This document shows positions 35,115 through 42,966 of a stretch of DNA of 51,812 bases, one piece after another (position 1 is the stretch's first letter; every line of letters begins with the position of its first letter). The DNA is taken from NCBI GenBank assembly GCA_016208165.1, contig JACQYL010000015.1, forward strand, positions 1-51,812. The letters run 5' to 3'. Below the pieces are notes generated by a model. The model was given only the letters and a program-made list of their open reading frames with translations. It was not told the origin of the DNA and searched no databases. Source of the DNA: Deltaproteobacteria bacterium (lineage in GTDB: Bacteria > Desulfobacterota > Desulfarculia > JACQYL01). A program made the position numbers and the translations under genes.

Positions 35115-36866
35115 CTAGGGAAGCCTCCCCATCGACGCCGATGAAACCGCCTGGTACCCGGCGGTGAATCCGGAATATTGCTCCTCCGCAACCCCTATGA
35201 CGATCGGGAAGGCGTCGGCTTTTTCATACAGTCTTCCGAAGCGGCGGATCAGACCGCTCTTTCCCTGCAGAGAATTGAGGTCCTTTAAGAAGGCATGGGA
35301 GATAGACGAGTAGAGAATCTCCGCCCTTACGCTGAAAGGGCCCGGCAGCCCCGCTGTGCTCGCTCTGAAAGTGACGCGGTCCGAGCCGCCGACAAAATTC
35401 CAGTCCTCCGAAGCCTCGCCGTGCACCTGGATTTCCGGGCTGGCGCCGGCCTTGTCGAAGCCTCGCGGCAGCAGCCTGTTGTCCTTTATATGCTCCTTCC
35501 CTCTCAGGAAGGTGTAGGTGACATTATTTTCGGTGTCCATCGTAATCGCTTCGTATATCTGCACCTTTTCCGGACTGTCGATCAGATCATAATGCGGCTC
35601 GTGCATGGATAGATCGCTGTCTGCATCGTTGCCGTCGATCGAGCCGTCAAGGCGGGGCCTCCCGGACTCGAAAACCACCTTTCCGGATCCGTCCTTAACG
35701 GTCAGATGGATCCAAGCCCTTCTCAAGGGCACCCCGGTGGGGAACTTATGCCCGGTCTCGTTGGTGACCCTCAACCGGACTTCGAGAGTCCCGTCACCGG
35801 CACTGAGGCCCTCTATGGCGATGTCCGCGGTTCGGCGCCTCAATTGCTCCAAAGTTCTCCACGTAGCCCTCTCGAGGGCGTCCCACGAGGCGTTCACCTC
35901 CATTTCGACCGGGTTGTCTCTCAAAATGGAGAGAAGGAGCGCGTTCCCGCCGTTCATGTGATGTCGGCCCACATTCATTCTCGGCAAGAGGCGACGCGGC
36001 ATGAGCGAGATGAAAGCCCCGGCTCCATTCTTCGGCAAATGGCATCTCTGACATGACTTGTACTCCTTGCCCCCCCGGAGGCTGAACGCACTGTTCCGCC
36101 ATTCCAGATAGGGTGTCTGCTCCGGCGACTCGCCCACCACGGCGCCGGTCGCGTCGATCACGGGCACGTAAACCGTGTGGCAAGTGCCGCATAGCGCCGA
36201 TTCCTCCATATGAACTTCGTAGCCAGGCAAGAAACCCGATCGGCCCATCATCCCGGCGGCAACCGGATTCGGAAACGGACCGAAGAGGAGACGGTACGGT
36301 TTTCCGGCGAAACGGTCTATGCTGAAACTGCCGGAAAAGCTCGATTTGGTTCCAAGGTTGCCCGGCTGAATCTGATGGCACAGGGCGCAGGACACGCCGT
36401 CAACGGCCAGAGCGTGGAATTGGTTTCCGGGACTGAAAAGACCGCCGCCCACGAGGGTTATTCCGCCGCCGTCGATCTCCGCTTGCACATTCGCCATAGG
36501 CATATGGCACCGAGAGCACCGTTCTTCGATGACCGTCTTCAGGTGCGGACTCCTCAGGATCTCGGAATGCACTTTGGCCTGCCAGAGAGGGTCCCTCCCC
36601 GCATTTGCCATCATGGTGCCGCTCCAGTCGGTAAAGAATGAGACATCATAGCCTCTGCCGTCCATCAGCCGGTCGTGGCAAAAAGCGCAATTGCTCGAGT
36701 GGGCAAATAGGGCGGTCTCAGAAACGTAAGTCGTCGCCCCCGACCAACTTAGGGGGAAGGGACCCCCTGCGCCCTGCATGGACACGCACCCCTGTGCAAA
36801 AGAAAGGGAGGCAGGAAGGCAAAGGCATACGAAAGCGCAGAAAAAGATGATCAACCTATCATTCAT
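35115..36866 (-). CDS. Periplasmic pentahaem c-type cytochrome
   Basis: A protein of 583 aa from ATG 36866 (MNDRLIIFF), the point where a proper signal peptide begins (to about FAQG); an upstream frame to 36938 is unlikely. Five CxxCH haem motifs are visible: CAFCH (60-64), CSRCH (117-121), CALCH (160-164), CGTCH (226-230) and CQRCH (272-276). The C-terminal half has no haem site and includes LRVTNETGHKFPTGVPLRRAW, a block seen in other multihaem proteins, with beta-sandwich character. Five haems in the N-terminal half plus a binding domain suggest periplasmic electron transfer or a reductase subunit. It is divergent from the multicopper oxidase across a 757-bp gap. Confidence 0.9.
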   Translation of the reverse strand: MNDRLIIFFCAFVCLCLPASLSFAQGCVSMQGAGGPFPLSWSGATTYVSETALFAHSSNCAFCHDRLMDGRGYDVSFFTDWSGTMMANAGRDPLWQAKVHSEILRSPHLKTVIEERCSRCHMPMANVQAEIDGGGITLVGGGLFSPGNQFHALAVDGVSCALCHQIQPGNLGTKSSFSGSFSIDRFAGKPYRLLFGPFPNPVAAGMMGRSGFLPGYEVHMEESALCGTCHTVYVPVIDATGAVVGESPEQTPYLEWRNSAFSLRGGKEYKSCQRCHLPKNGAGAFISLMPRRLLPRMNVGRHHMNGGNALLLSILRDNPVEMEVNASWDALERATWRTLEQLRRRTADIAIEGLSAGDGTLEVRLRVTNETGHKFPTGVPLRRAWIHLTVKDGSGKVVFESGRPRLDGSIDGNDADSDLSMHEPHYDLIDSPEKVQIYEAITMDTENNVTYTFLRGKEHIKDNRLLPRGFDKAGASPEIQVHGEASEDWNFVGGSDRVTFRASTAGLPGPFSVRAEILYSSISHAFLKDLNSLQGKSGLIRRFGRLYEKADAFPIVIGVAEEQYSGFTAGYQAVSSASMGRLP

Positions 36867-37399
36867 ACATAGGCTCCTCGCGAGAAAGAGGGATAGGGGA
36901 GGGGAAAAACAGGAAGGAAAACGTTGGAAGGAAGACACCCCTTTAGTCTATTATCCACCAGATCCTTGGGAAAAATCAAGGTTAGATCGTGCGTACGGGC
37001 AAAACAAGCCCCTCGGTGGGCTCGATCCGGCTCGGCCGACCGTCGGTTTTTATCCCAATCGGCGAGCTAATCGGACACCCGAGCATGCCCGCGCCCTTGG
37101 CCGCTCGAGGCGGAGCCTCACTTTTTTCGGAAAACAGCAGGGCGCTCCGGGCCGGAGCCTCCTGCTTGCTCGGCTCGATTGGTTTCAGTTCTGACATTCG
37201 GGTGTGGACGAAGACCCGCCCGGATCTCCGATGCGTGGCAGGCCACGTCGGGCGGGAAAAGCATGTTTTTCCTCACCCACAGCGTCCGCCGGATCAGGCC
37301 TTGTACAAAGAACGGCCAAACCGATTCGCGGGTTGGTAACGGTGCGACCAGAAAGATTGCCCAAATCGTATAAAATATCCGTTGGTTATATGTTTGACT

Positions 37400-37414
37400 C
37401 CAACAAATTGTTGG
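37400..37414. promoter_or_regulatory. 15-base perfect palindrome, candidate operator
   Basis: CCAACAA-A-TTGTTGG is a perfect inverted repeat about 210 bp before the multicopper oxidase start. Its size and symmetry fit a dimeric repressor or activator site. No regulator gene is in the window, and the match to any known metal-responsive operator is not established. Confidence 0.45.
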
Positions 37415-37530
37415 TCTTCGCGATAAGAGTTCGTGTATAATTTCGATAGAAAAGCCTGTTGCGGAAAATCCTACTCTGGTAACACCCTTATCTTCTATAC
37501 TTAATTCTGACAACTGGTGATTAGTAACTC

Positions 37531-37554
37531 TGATCCATGACGTGATCCATTGAC
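37531..37554. promoter_or_regulatory. Tandem 11/12-bp direct repeat upstream of multicopper oxidase
   Basis: TGATCCATGAC (37531-37541) is followed by TGATCCATTGAC (37543-37554), one base-insertion different and one helical turn apart. The second copy overlaps a TTGACA element. Such an arrangement suits an activator bound next to the promoter. Confidence 0.4.
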
Positions 37555-37623
37555 AAACACCACAACGGGATCAGAAACATTATTTTGTGCAGAACCAGAA
37601 AGGCTCTTTCTTAGGGGAACTAT

Positions 37624-39132
37624 ATGCCTATCTCTCGTCGAGCGTTCTTGAAGGCCGCATTAGGTGCAGCAGCGGCGAGTGGTCTGCCTTCGCTTCCGGT
37701 TCAGCGAGCATTCGCAGCAGCGGACAGGAAGGTGCATGAATTCGAATTTGTCGCTTCCATCGAGAAAGTCAAAGTCGGCGGCGGCCCCGAATTCAAGGCT
37801 TGGACTTACAACGGACAAGCGCCCGGCCCATTGATCCGGGTGCCCGAAGGAGACGTCATTCGGGTCAAATTGATCAATCGGTTGCCCATGGAAACCACCG
37901 TGCACTGGCACGGTCTTCCGGTGCCGAATGGAATGGACGGCGTTCCTAACGTCACCCAGGACCCGGTGCCTCCGGGAGGCGAGTTTTTATACGAATTCAC
38001 GGCGGAACCGGCCGGAACGTTCATGTACCATTCCCACGTCATGTATCAATTGGACCAGGGATTGATCGGCGGACTGATCATCGATCCCCGGAAGGAGAAG
38101 CGAGGTTACGACCAGGAAGAAATTGTGGTTCTGGATGACGTGGTGATGAGGGACGATGGAGCTACGGCCCCGGTTCCCCGCCGCCCGCCGATGGGTATGG
38201 GTATGGGCATGGGCATGGGCGGAGGAATGATGGGCATGGGTGACATGATGGGCATGGGCTGCGATATGATGGGCATGGGAGGCACGATGGCCATGGGCGG
38301 CACGATGGGCATGGGCGGCATGATGCCTCTGCTGGAACCCATATACGACGGCTACGCGGTGAACGGGAACATCGGGGCGGCGATCAAGCCCATCGTTGTC
38401 AATAAAGGGGATCGTATCAAACTCCGCATCCTGAACCCTTCCTCAGCTACGATCTACTACCTGCAGTTGTCGGGACACCCGATGGTCATCACCCACACGG
38501 ACAGCCGTCCGGTGCAACCCATCGCGACGGATATCCTGCGGATCGCCATGGGGGAGCGGTACGACGTGGAGGTGATCGCCAACAATCCCGGCCATTGGGT
38601 GCTGGCCGCTATGGAAAGGGGCTACGGCGAAAGCCGGGTCCGGATCCCCTTCATCTACAAGGGCATTCGAGATAGAGGACCGATGCCGCCCGATTTCGGT
38701 CCCGGCCGCCGCATGATCACGGTCTGGGATATGCAGGCGCCTTATCCCTTAGGCCCGCGGCCGGGTCCGGTACACCGTCTTTATCCCCAGATGCTTTCCG
38801 GCGGCATGCATTCGCCGTACTGGACCATCAATGGTATGATGTATCCCAACAGCGAGAAATTATCGGCCCGTCTCGGCGAAAGGGTGCGTTTCGGTTACCG
38901 AAATCATAGCATGATGCCGCACCCCATGCATCTGCATGGGCACTTTTTCAAGATCGTCAACCCGGCGCTTCCACCGGAACTCTGGATCATGAAGGATACA
39001 GTCATCGTCGACCCGATGCAGTATATCGAAATCGAGTACGTGGCGGACAATCCGGGCAATTGGATACATCATTGCCACAACCTGTATCACATGGAGGCCG
39101 GGATGGCGAACCTGGCGCTGGTTCTGGGATAG
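37624..39132 (+). CDS. Tat-exported multicopper oxidase with methionine-rich insert (CopA/CueO type)
   Basis: A protein of 502 aa with a twin-arginine signal (SRRAFLK, then a long hydrophobic Ala-rich stretch). Copper ligands are complete: HWHG (94-97), HSH (136-138), HPMHLHGH and, at the end, the type-1 segment HCHNLYHMEAGM with C484, H489 and axial M494. Residues 190-234 hold about 20 methionines in 45 residues, mostly as MG pairs, encoded by an imperfect DNA repeat at 38191-38325. CueO and CopA have comparable Met-rich insertions that bind Cu(I). It probably oxidises periplasmic Cu(I); this usually needs oxygen, which is notable in a likely anaerobe. First gene of the metal locus. Confidence 0.94.
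   Translation: MPISRRAFLKAALGAAAASGLPSLPVQRAFAAADRKVHEFEFVASIEKVKVGGGPEFKAWTYNGQAPGPLIRVPEGDVIRVKLINRLPMETTVHWHGLPVPNGMDGVPNVTQDPVPPGGEFLYEFTAEPAGTFMYHSHVMYQLDQGLIGGLIIDPRKEKRGYDQEEIVVLDDVVMRDDGATAPVPRRPPMGMGMGMGMGGGMMGMGDMMGMGCDMMGMGGTMAMGGTMGMGGMMPLLEPIYDGYAVNGNIGAAIKPIVVNKGDRIKLRILNPSSATIYYLQLSGHPMVITHTDSRPVQPIATDILRIAMGERYDVEVIANNPGHWVLAAMERGYGESRVRIPFIYKGIRDRGPMPPDFGPGRRMITVWDMQAPYPLGPRPGPVHRLYPQMLSGGMHSPYWTINGMMYPNSEKLSARLGERVRFGYRNHSMMPHPMHLHGHFFKIVNPALPPELWIMKDTVIVDPMQYIEIEYVADNPGNWIHHCHNLYHMEAGMANLALVLG
38191..38325 (+). repeat. Imperfect tandem repeat coding for Met-Gly-rich loop
   Basis: ATGGGC/ATGGGT hexamers and variants repeat through 135 bases inside the multicopper oxidase gene, giving Met-Gly runs. 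The repeat remains in frame; slippage in units of six bases would change the number of copper-binding methionines without breaking the gene. Confidence 0.7.
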
Positions 39133-39273
39133 TAGGGACTGAGGAATCTGCCGTCATGTTGCATATGTAACGTTGGTAACGGAGACGTTGCCGGCCGTCA
39201 CCCGTCTCGAGTTCATTGGAATTGGAAACGGCCGGTACAACCATAAAATCTCACCTTCTTCGAGGAGACAACC

Positions 39274-40098
39274 ATGAGGCTTGGTACACGTATGATAATT
39301 GGGTTGGCTGCAATTATGGGCTTGATACTCGTTGGGACCCTGGCCGATGCCCAGATGATGATGGGCCGCGGAATGATGGGCATGGGCGGCATGATGGGTC
39401 CTGCGTGGGGCTCGGGCGGTATGATGGGACCCGGATATTGGGGGTCCGGCGGGTATATGTACGGCCCATACGGTCAAGGCTATGGATATCCATCCATGGA
39501 GGGGTATGAGTCTGAGGACATGGACAAGGAAACCCTTGGGATGGTGAAGGAACTGGATGAACAGGCCCGGAAGCTGGAGGAACTTCTGGCTGTTGAAAAG
39601 CCGGATAAAGACAAGGTCATGGCTCAGCAGAAGAAGCTTTCCGAGCTTCGAGCCAAGCTGGAGGAAAAGGAACTCGAAGAACGCCTTAAACCTCGGCCCG
39701 GCGGAAGCGCTTCCGCCTATGGCCCCCCTGGCTACGGCTACGGCTATGGGGCCCCCGGATGGGGTCGTTGGGGGGGATGGGGCGGCGGGTTCGGCCGCGG
39801 ATCGATGGCGGGCCCCGGCTCGTCGCGTTGGGGCTACGACCCGCGTATGTACGGCGGTTACGGGATGGGTCCCGGATATGGCATGGAATCCATGCCGCGC
39901 GATTACTACCAGAACTATCCGCAGACTTCTCCCGACATAGAGGGGAAGAAGGCTGAACTGCGCAAAACGCTCGAACAGAAGCAAAAAGAAATGACCGATC
40001 TTTTGGGCCAGCAAAATCTCGACCGCAAGGCGCTTCAAGAAAAGAGCAAAGAGATCGAGAAACTCCAGGCTGACCTGGATATGATGCCCCGTCAATAA
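39274..40098 (+). CDS. Met/Gly/Tyr-rich periplasmic protein, Spy/ZraP-like
   Basis: A protein of 274 aa with GAGGAG eight bases upstream and a signal peptide (MRLGTRMIIGLAAIMGLILV, cleavage near ADA). The mature N-terminus is a Met-Gly tract (QMMMGRGMMGMGGMM). Two helical hairpin segments follow, roughly residues 80-135 and 220-272. Each has the pattern L-L-x(4-6)-D-x3-hydrophobic-x3-K-x3-L-x2-L-x2-L, like the helical repeats of Spy/CpxP/ZraP proteins. A Gly-Tyr-Pro rich linker separates them. Spy/ZraP proteins are periplasmic chaperones or metal buffers induced by envelope and copper or zinc stress. It lies 141 bp after the multicopper oxidase; both share the Met-Gly signature, suggesting a copper-binding pair. 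Confidence 0.8.
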   Translation: MRLGTRMIIGLAAIMGLILVGTLADAQMMMGRGMMGMGGMMGPAWGSGGMMGPGYWGSGGYMYGPYGQGYGYPSMEGYESEDMDKETLGMVKELDEQARKLEELLAVEKPDKDKVMAQQKKLSELRAKLEEKELEERLKPRPGGSASAYGPPGYGYGYGAPGWGRWGGWGGGFGRGSMAGPGSSRWGYDPRMYGGYGMGPGYGMESMPRDYYQNYPQTSPDIEGKKAELRKTLEQKQKEMTDLLGQQNLDRKALQEKSKEIEKLQADLDMMPRQ

Positions 40099-40165
40099 TT
40101 CGGTGTAAGATGGAAATGCAGCTAGACCGAAAATAAACCGATTAGGCCCGGCAGCGACGACAAGG

Positions 40166-40185
40166 GGTCCGGCATACGCCGGACC
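40166..40185 (+). terminator. Hairpin after the Met-rich protein gene
   Basis: GGTCCGGC / GCCGGACC form a perfect 8-bp stem with an ATAC loop 67 bases after the stop codon. It is followed by ATGTGTTTC, only weakly T-rich. It may end the oxidase/Met-rich transcript or attenuate read-through into the transporter genes. Confidence 0.5.
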
Positions 40186-40677
40186 ATGTGTTTCAAAGCG
40201 GTAGCAAGCTACCTTGGGAACAGCGAACAGGCGTTTCTCTATCGCCTTCATCGTCTGTCCCGCTCCGGACTTCAAGGCTTTCCCGTTTCCCGGATCGCCG
40301 GTTTCTCTCGGGATATCGGGCACGGCGCACGCGGGATGTCTGTTTGGAAGGGTCCCAACCGGCGAGTGAAGCGCGGTTTTAGAGCAAGGCCCCTTATTTT
40401 GATGAGGGGAAGGTCCCGTGACTACAGAACGGAACGCATTCGCTTGGCCGGCGGAAGGGACGGCAAGACCGTCGGAAAAGAAGATGGAAGCCAAACCGTT
40501 TTAGACGTCGATCGCATGTGGAGTATCGAAACCGTTCATCGAAGGCAATGAAATGAAGGAACAACTGGCAATTGAGGCCATCGAGCACACCACGATTCTT
40601 ATCCACGGTTCTTTTCCCACTTCCAGCCCGTCGGATCCCGTCGAAAACGTCGGCCGTTGATTCAGGACGCTGCCTTC
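40186..40677. other. Intergenic region before the transporter genes
   Basis: About 490 bases. A 121-codon Arg-rich frame (40186-40551) has no ribosome-binding site and unlikely composition. A 35-codon frame at 40553-40660 (MKEQLAIEAIEHTTILIHGS...) ends just before the next gene with a weak GAAGG ahead; it could be a leader peptide but support is thin. Confidence 0.35.
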
Positions 40678-41100
40678 ATGCGTAAAGCGGACGTATTTCT
40701 GATGGTCACGAGCGGCCTTATCCTGACGTTTGTCGGATTGGTGTTCGTTCACCCGCTATTCCAAACCGGCCACGAGGCAGTAACGACCGCGGCCCGGCGT
40801 TTGGTGCGGGAATTGAAACTGACCGACCTATGCCTTTTCACTGAAGCGCGGTACACGAGAAACATCACTCAGGCGGATCTGCACGCCCCTTTTCAGGATC
40901 ATCCCTTTTCGTTCGAGCACTTCCCGTCGGGTTCGATCCTTCCGCCTCCGGCACACCTGACCCGCACCCTCCCGGAATCGGAGGTTTCTGTTCGTGTTCA
41001 AAGCGCCGGTGAGATCGAGACGCCGAGCATGCACCCTTCGCCCGGGCATGTTAAGCAAACCGAGCCGCGCGGCATTTTGGACGAAAGGCCATTTCCATGA
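40678..41100 (+). CDS. Small membrane-anchored periplasmic protein of the ABC/RND locus
   Basis: A protein of about 140 aa from ATG 40678 (AGGA ten bases upstream; a TTG at 40657 is the alternative). One N-terminal membrane helix (VFLMVTSGLILTFVGLVFV) anchors a hydrophilic domain. The motif LTDLCLFTEARYTRNITQADLH, then APFQDHPFSFEHFPSGS, is compact and conserved-looking with a single Cys. The C-terminal ~60 residues are Pro-rich and probably disordered. It is the first gene ahead of the permease/ATPase/adaptor/pump series on the same strand. I recognise no named family; an accessory or sensor subunit is a guess from context. Confidence 0.65.
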   Translation: MRKADVFLMVTSGLILTFVGLVFVHPLFQTGHEAVTTAARRLVRELKLTDLCLFTEARYTRNITQADLHAPFQDHPFSFEHFPSGSILPPPAHLTRTLPESEVSVRVQSAGEIETPSMHPSPGHVKQTEPRGILDERPFP

Positions 41101-41137
41101 GGGCGCTAACCTGTAACACTCCGTAGCGGCGAAAACC

Positions 41138-42274
41138 ATGCACTGGGTCGAGCGAAATCGCAACTATATTAATTTCACCTTGTCTTCGTTATTGAGGCGA
41201 AAGGGCAAGAACTTCTCCCTGTTTCTGGTCTACACCCTTGTCGTATTCGTCCTTTCTTCGGTCATCTTTTTCAGCCAGGCCATACGCATGGAAGCTGAAA
41301 CGATCTTGCAGGACGCGCCGCAGATGGTGGTCCAGCGCATGGCGGCCGGTCGGCATGAGATGATCCCCGTGTCCTACATGGATGCCATCGATCACATCCT
41401 TGGGGTACGCAATGTGGAGAGCCGTCTATGGGGTTACTATTACCATCAGGCCGCAGGGGCGAATTACACGATCATCGCCAAGCCTGACTTCCAATACGCG
41501 GACGATGAAGTGATTGTGGGAGCCGGCGTCAAGCGCACTTGGGAATCCATGAGCCCGGAGGGGCTCTTTTTCAAGGCGTATAACGGAGATGTTCTGGTCA
41601 TGAAAATTGCCGATGCCATCGACCCGGAATCCGAGTTGGTGTCTTCGGATCTGATTGTAATGTCCGAAGCAACGTTTCGGAAGCTGTTTGGGACACCGGA
41701 CGGCGTGGCCACCGATCTGGCCCTGACCATCCGGAACGAGACCGAGTCACCGATCATCGCGGAAAAGATCGCTCAGATACTTCCGGACACCCGAACCATA
41801 TCCCGCAGCGAGATCGTCCGGACGTACGCCGCGTTGTTCGACCTGCGAAGCGGATACATCATTGTCATTCTGAGCATGTCCATTCTGGCGTTCTTCATTT
41901 TCGCCTGGGACAAAGCCACCGGTCTTTCCGCGCAGGAGAAGGCCGAGATCGGGATTCTCAAGGCCCTGGGCTGGGATACTTCGGACGTATTGATCATGAA
42001 ATTCTGGGAAGGGACGGTGATTTCCCTGACCTCGTTCCTCGTGGGAGTCATCCTGGCCTATTTGCATGTCTTCTTCGCCGACGCAACGCTGTTCGAGCAC
42101 GCTCTGAAGGGATGGGGAGCCCTGTACCCTAAATTCACCCTGAAACCGACAGTGAATGCGTTTCAGATCGCCACCCTATTCTTTTTGACGGTAGTTCCCT
42201 ATTCGCTGATCACGATCTTCCCGACATGGAGTGCAGCTTCGGGGGATCCGGACGCCGTTATGAGGCAGGCATGA
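41138..42274 (+). CDS. FtsX-type ABC permease of the metal locus
   Basis: A protein of 378 aa: N-terminal cytoplasmic part (NYINFTLSSLLRRKGKNFSLFL), one helix, a periplasmic domain of about 170 residues, then three helices in the FtsX/MacB layout (GYIIVILSMSILAFFIFAWDKATGLS, the AEIGILKALGWDTSDV coupling helix, and a last helix before FPTWSAASGDPDAVMRQA). MacB-class permeases convert ATP hydrolysis into movements of the periplasmic domain. Its stop overlaps the start of the ATPase gene by 4 bases. Only one permease is encoded, so a homodimer is expected. Cargo is not known. Confidence 0.88.
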   Translation: MHWVERNRNYINFTLSSLLRRKGKNFSLFLVYTLVVFVLSSVIFFSQAIRMEAETILQDAPQMVVQRMAAGRHEMIPVSYMDAIDHILGVRNVESRLWGYYYHQAAGANYTIIAKPDFQYADDEVIVGAGVKRTWESMSPEGLFFKAYNGDVLVMKIADAIDPESELVSSDLIVMSEATFRKLFGTPDGVATDLALTIRNETESPIIAEKIAQILPDTRTISRSEIVRTYAALFDLRSGYIIVILSMSILAFFIFAWDKATGLSAQEKAEIGILKALGWDTSDVLIMKFWEGTVISLTSFLVGVILAYLHVFFADATLFEHALKGWGALYPKFTLKPTVNAFQIATLFFLTVVPYSLITIFPTWSAASGDPDAVMRQA

Positions 42275-42966
42275 ATCCCCTTGTCGAAGTCAACGATGTC
42301 ACCAAGACGTTCAACGCGGGCCGTCAGAACGAGTTCACGGCCCTCAGGAACATCACCCTGACCATTCCGGGCGACATGATCACGGTGTTGAAAGGTCCCA
42401 GCGGTTCGGGCAAAACCACCCTTCTTTCCCTCATCGGCTGTATGGCCCGTCCTACTTCCGGACGAATCCGGCTGAAGGATCGTGAGACCACCAGCCTGCC
42501 CGAACGGTTTCTATCCGCGATCCGAAGGCAAACGTACGGCTTCATTTTTCAGAATTTCAATTTGATCAAGGGAATGACCGTTCTGGACAATGTGATGATA
42601 CCGGCTTACCCCACGGGACGGCCCTATAAGGAAGTGAAAGAAGCAGCGATTAGGAATCTCGAGCGATTGAAGATCGCGGGCAAGGCCAATCAGAAAGTGG
42701 AGCACCTGTCAGGAGGAGAGCAGCAGAGGGTGGCCATTGCGAGGGCTCTGATCAACGACCCGGAAATCATCATCGCTGACGAGCCTACGGCTCATCTGGA
42801 TTCAGAGTTGGCCCGGAACATTCTGGAAATCCTTTGGGCCCTGAAAACCGAAGGTAAGCCCGCCATCATCACCAGCCACGACCCCATCGTGTGCGAATCG
42901 GATGTGGTGGATCACCTGGTGGAGATGAGGGACGGCCGGCTCGTCGACCGGAAATTTCTGAAATGA
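42271..42966 (+). CDS. MacB/LolD-type ABC ATPase of the metal locus
   Basis: A protein of 231 aa from ATG 42271, which overlaps the permease stop as ATGA; a frame from 42226 is longer but improbable. Walker A GPSGSGKTT, Q-loop FIFQNFNLIKG, signature LSGGEQQR, Walker B IIIADEPTAHLD and switch His IITSHDP are all present. It energises the adjacent FtsX-type permease. Its own stop overlaps the next gene by 4 bases, so permease, ATPase and the CPFC membrane protein are translationally coupled. It differs from the LolD-like ATPase at 10314-11003 and serves a separate complex. Confidence 0.93.
   Translation: MNPLVEVNDVTKTFNAGRQNEFTALRNITLTIPGDMITVLKGPSGSGKTTLLSLIGCMARPTSGRIRLKDRETTSLPERFLSAIRRQTYGFIFQNFNLIKGMTVLDNVMIPAYPTGRPYKEVKEAAIRNLERLKIAGKANQKVEHLSGGEQQRVAIARALINDPEIIIADEPTAHLDSELARNILEILWALKTEGKPAIITSHDPIVCESDVVDHLVEMRDGRLVDRKFLK

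Larger units (their letters stand above)
36867..37623. other. Long divergent intergenic region before the metal locus
   Basis: No convincing gene. The left part is GC-rich and contains a 5-bp hairpin GAGGC/GCCTC followed by ACTTTTTT (37107-37126, plus strand) and GCTCCG/CGGAGC. The right part is AT-rich and carries a 15-base palindrome and a tandem repeat, listed separately, ahead of the multicopper oxidase. A TTGACA at 37550-37555 has no good -10 partner. Confidence 0.45.

Noticed and set aside
36982-37513. Overlapping minus-strand frames (71 and 131 codons) upstream of the multicopper oxidase
   Set aside because: They overlap in different frames, lack ribosome-binding sites, and give low-complexity translations without recognisable domains.
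40186-40551. 121-codon plus-strand frame after the Met-rich protein
   Set aside because: It begins inside the terminator-like hairpin region, is very Arg-rich and has no start signal.
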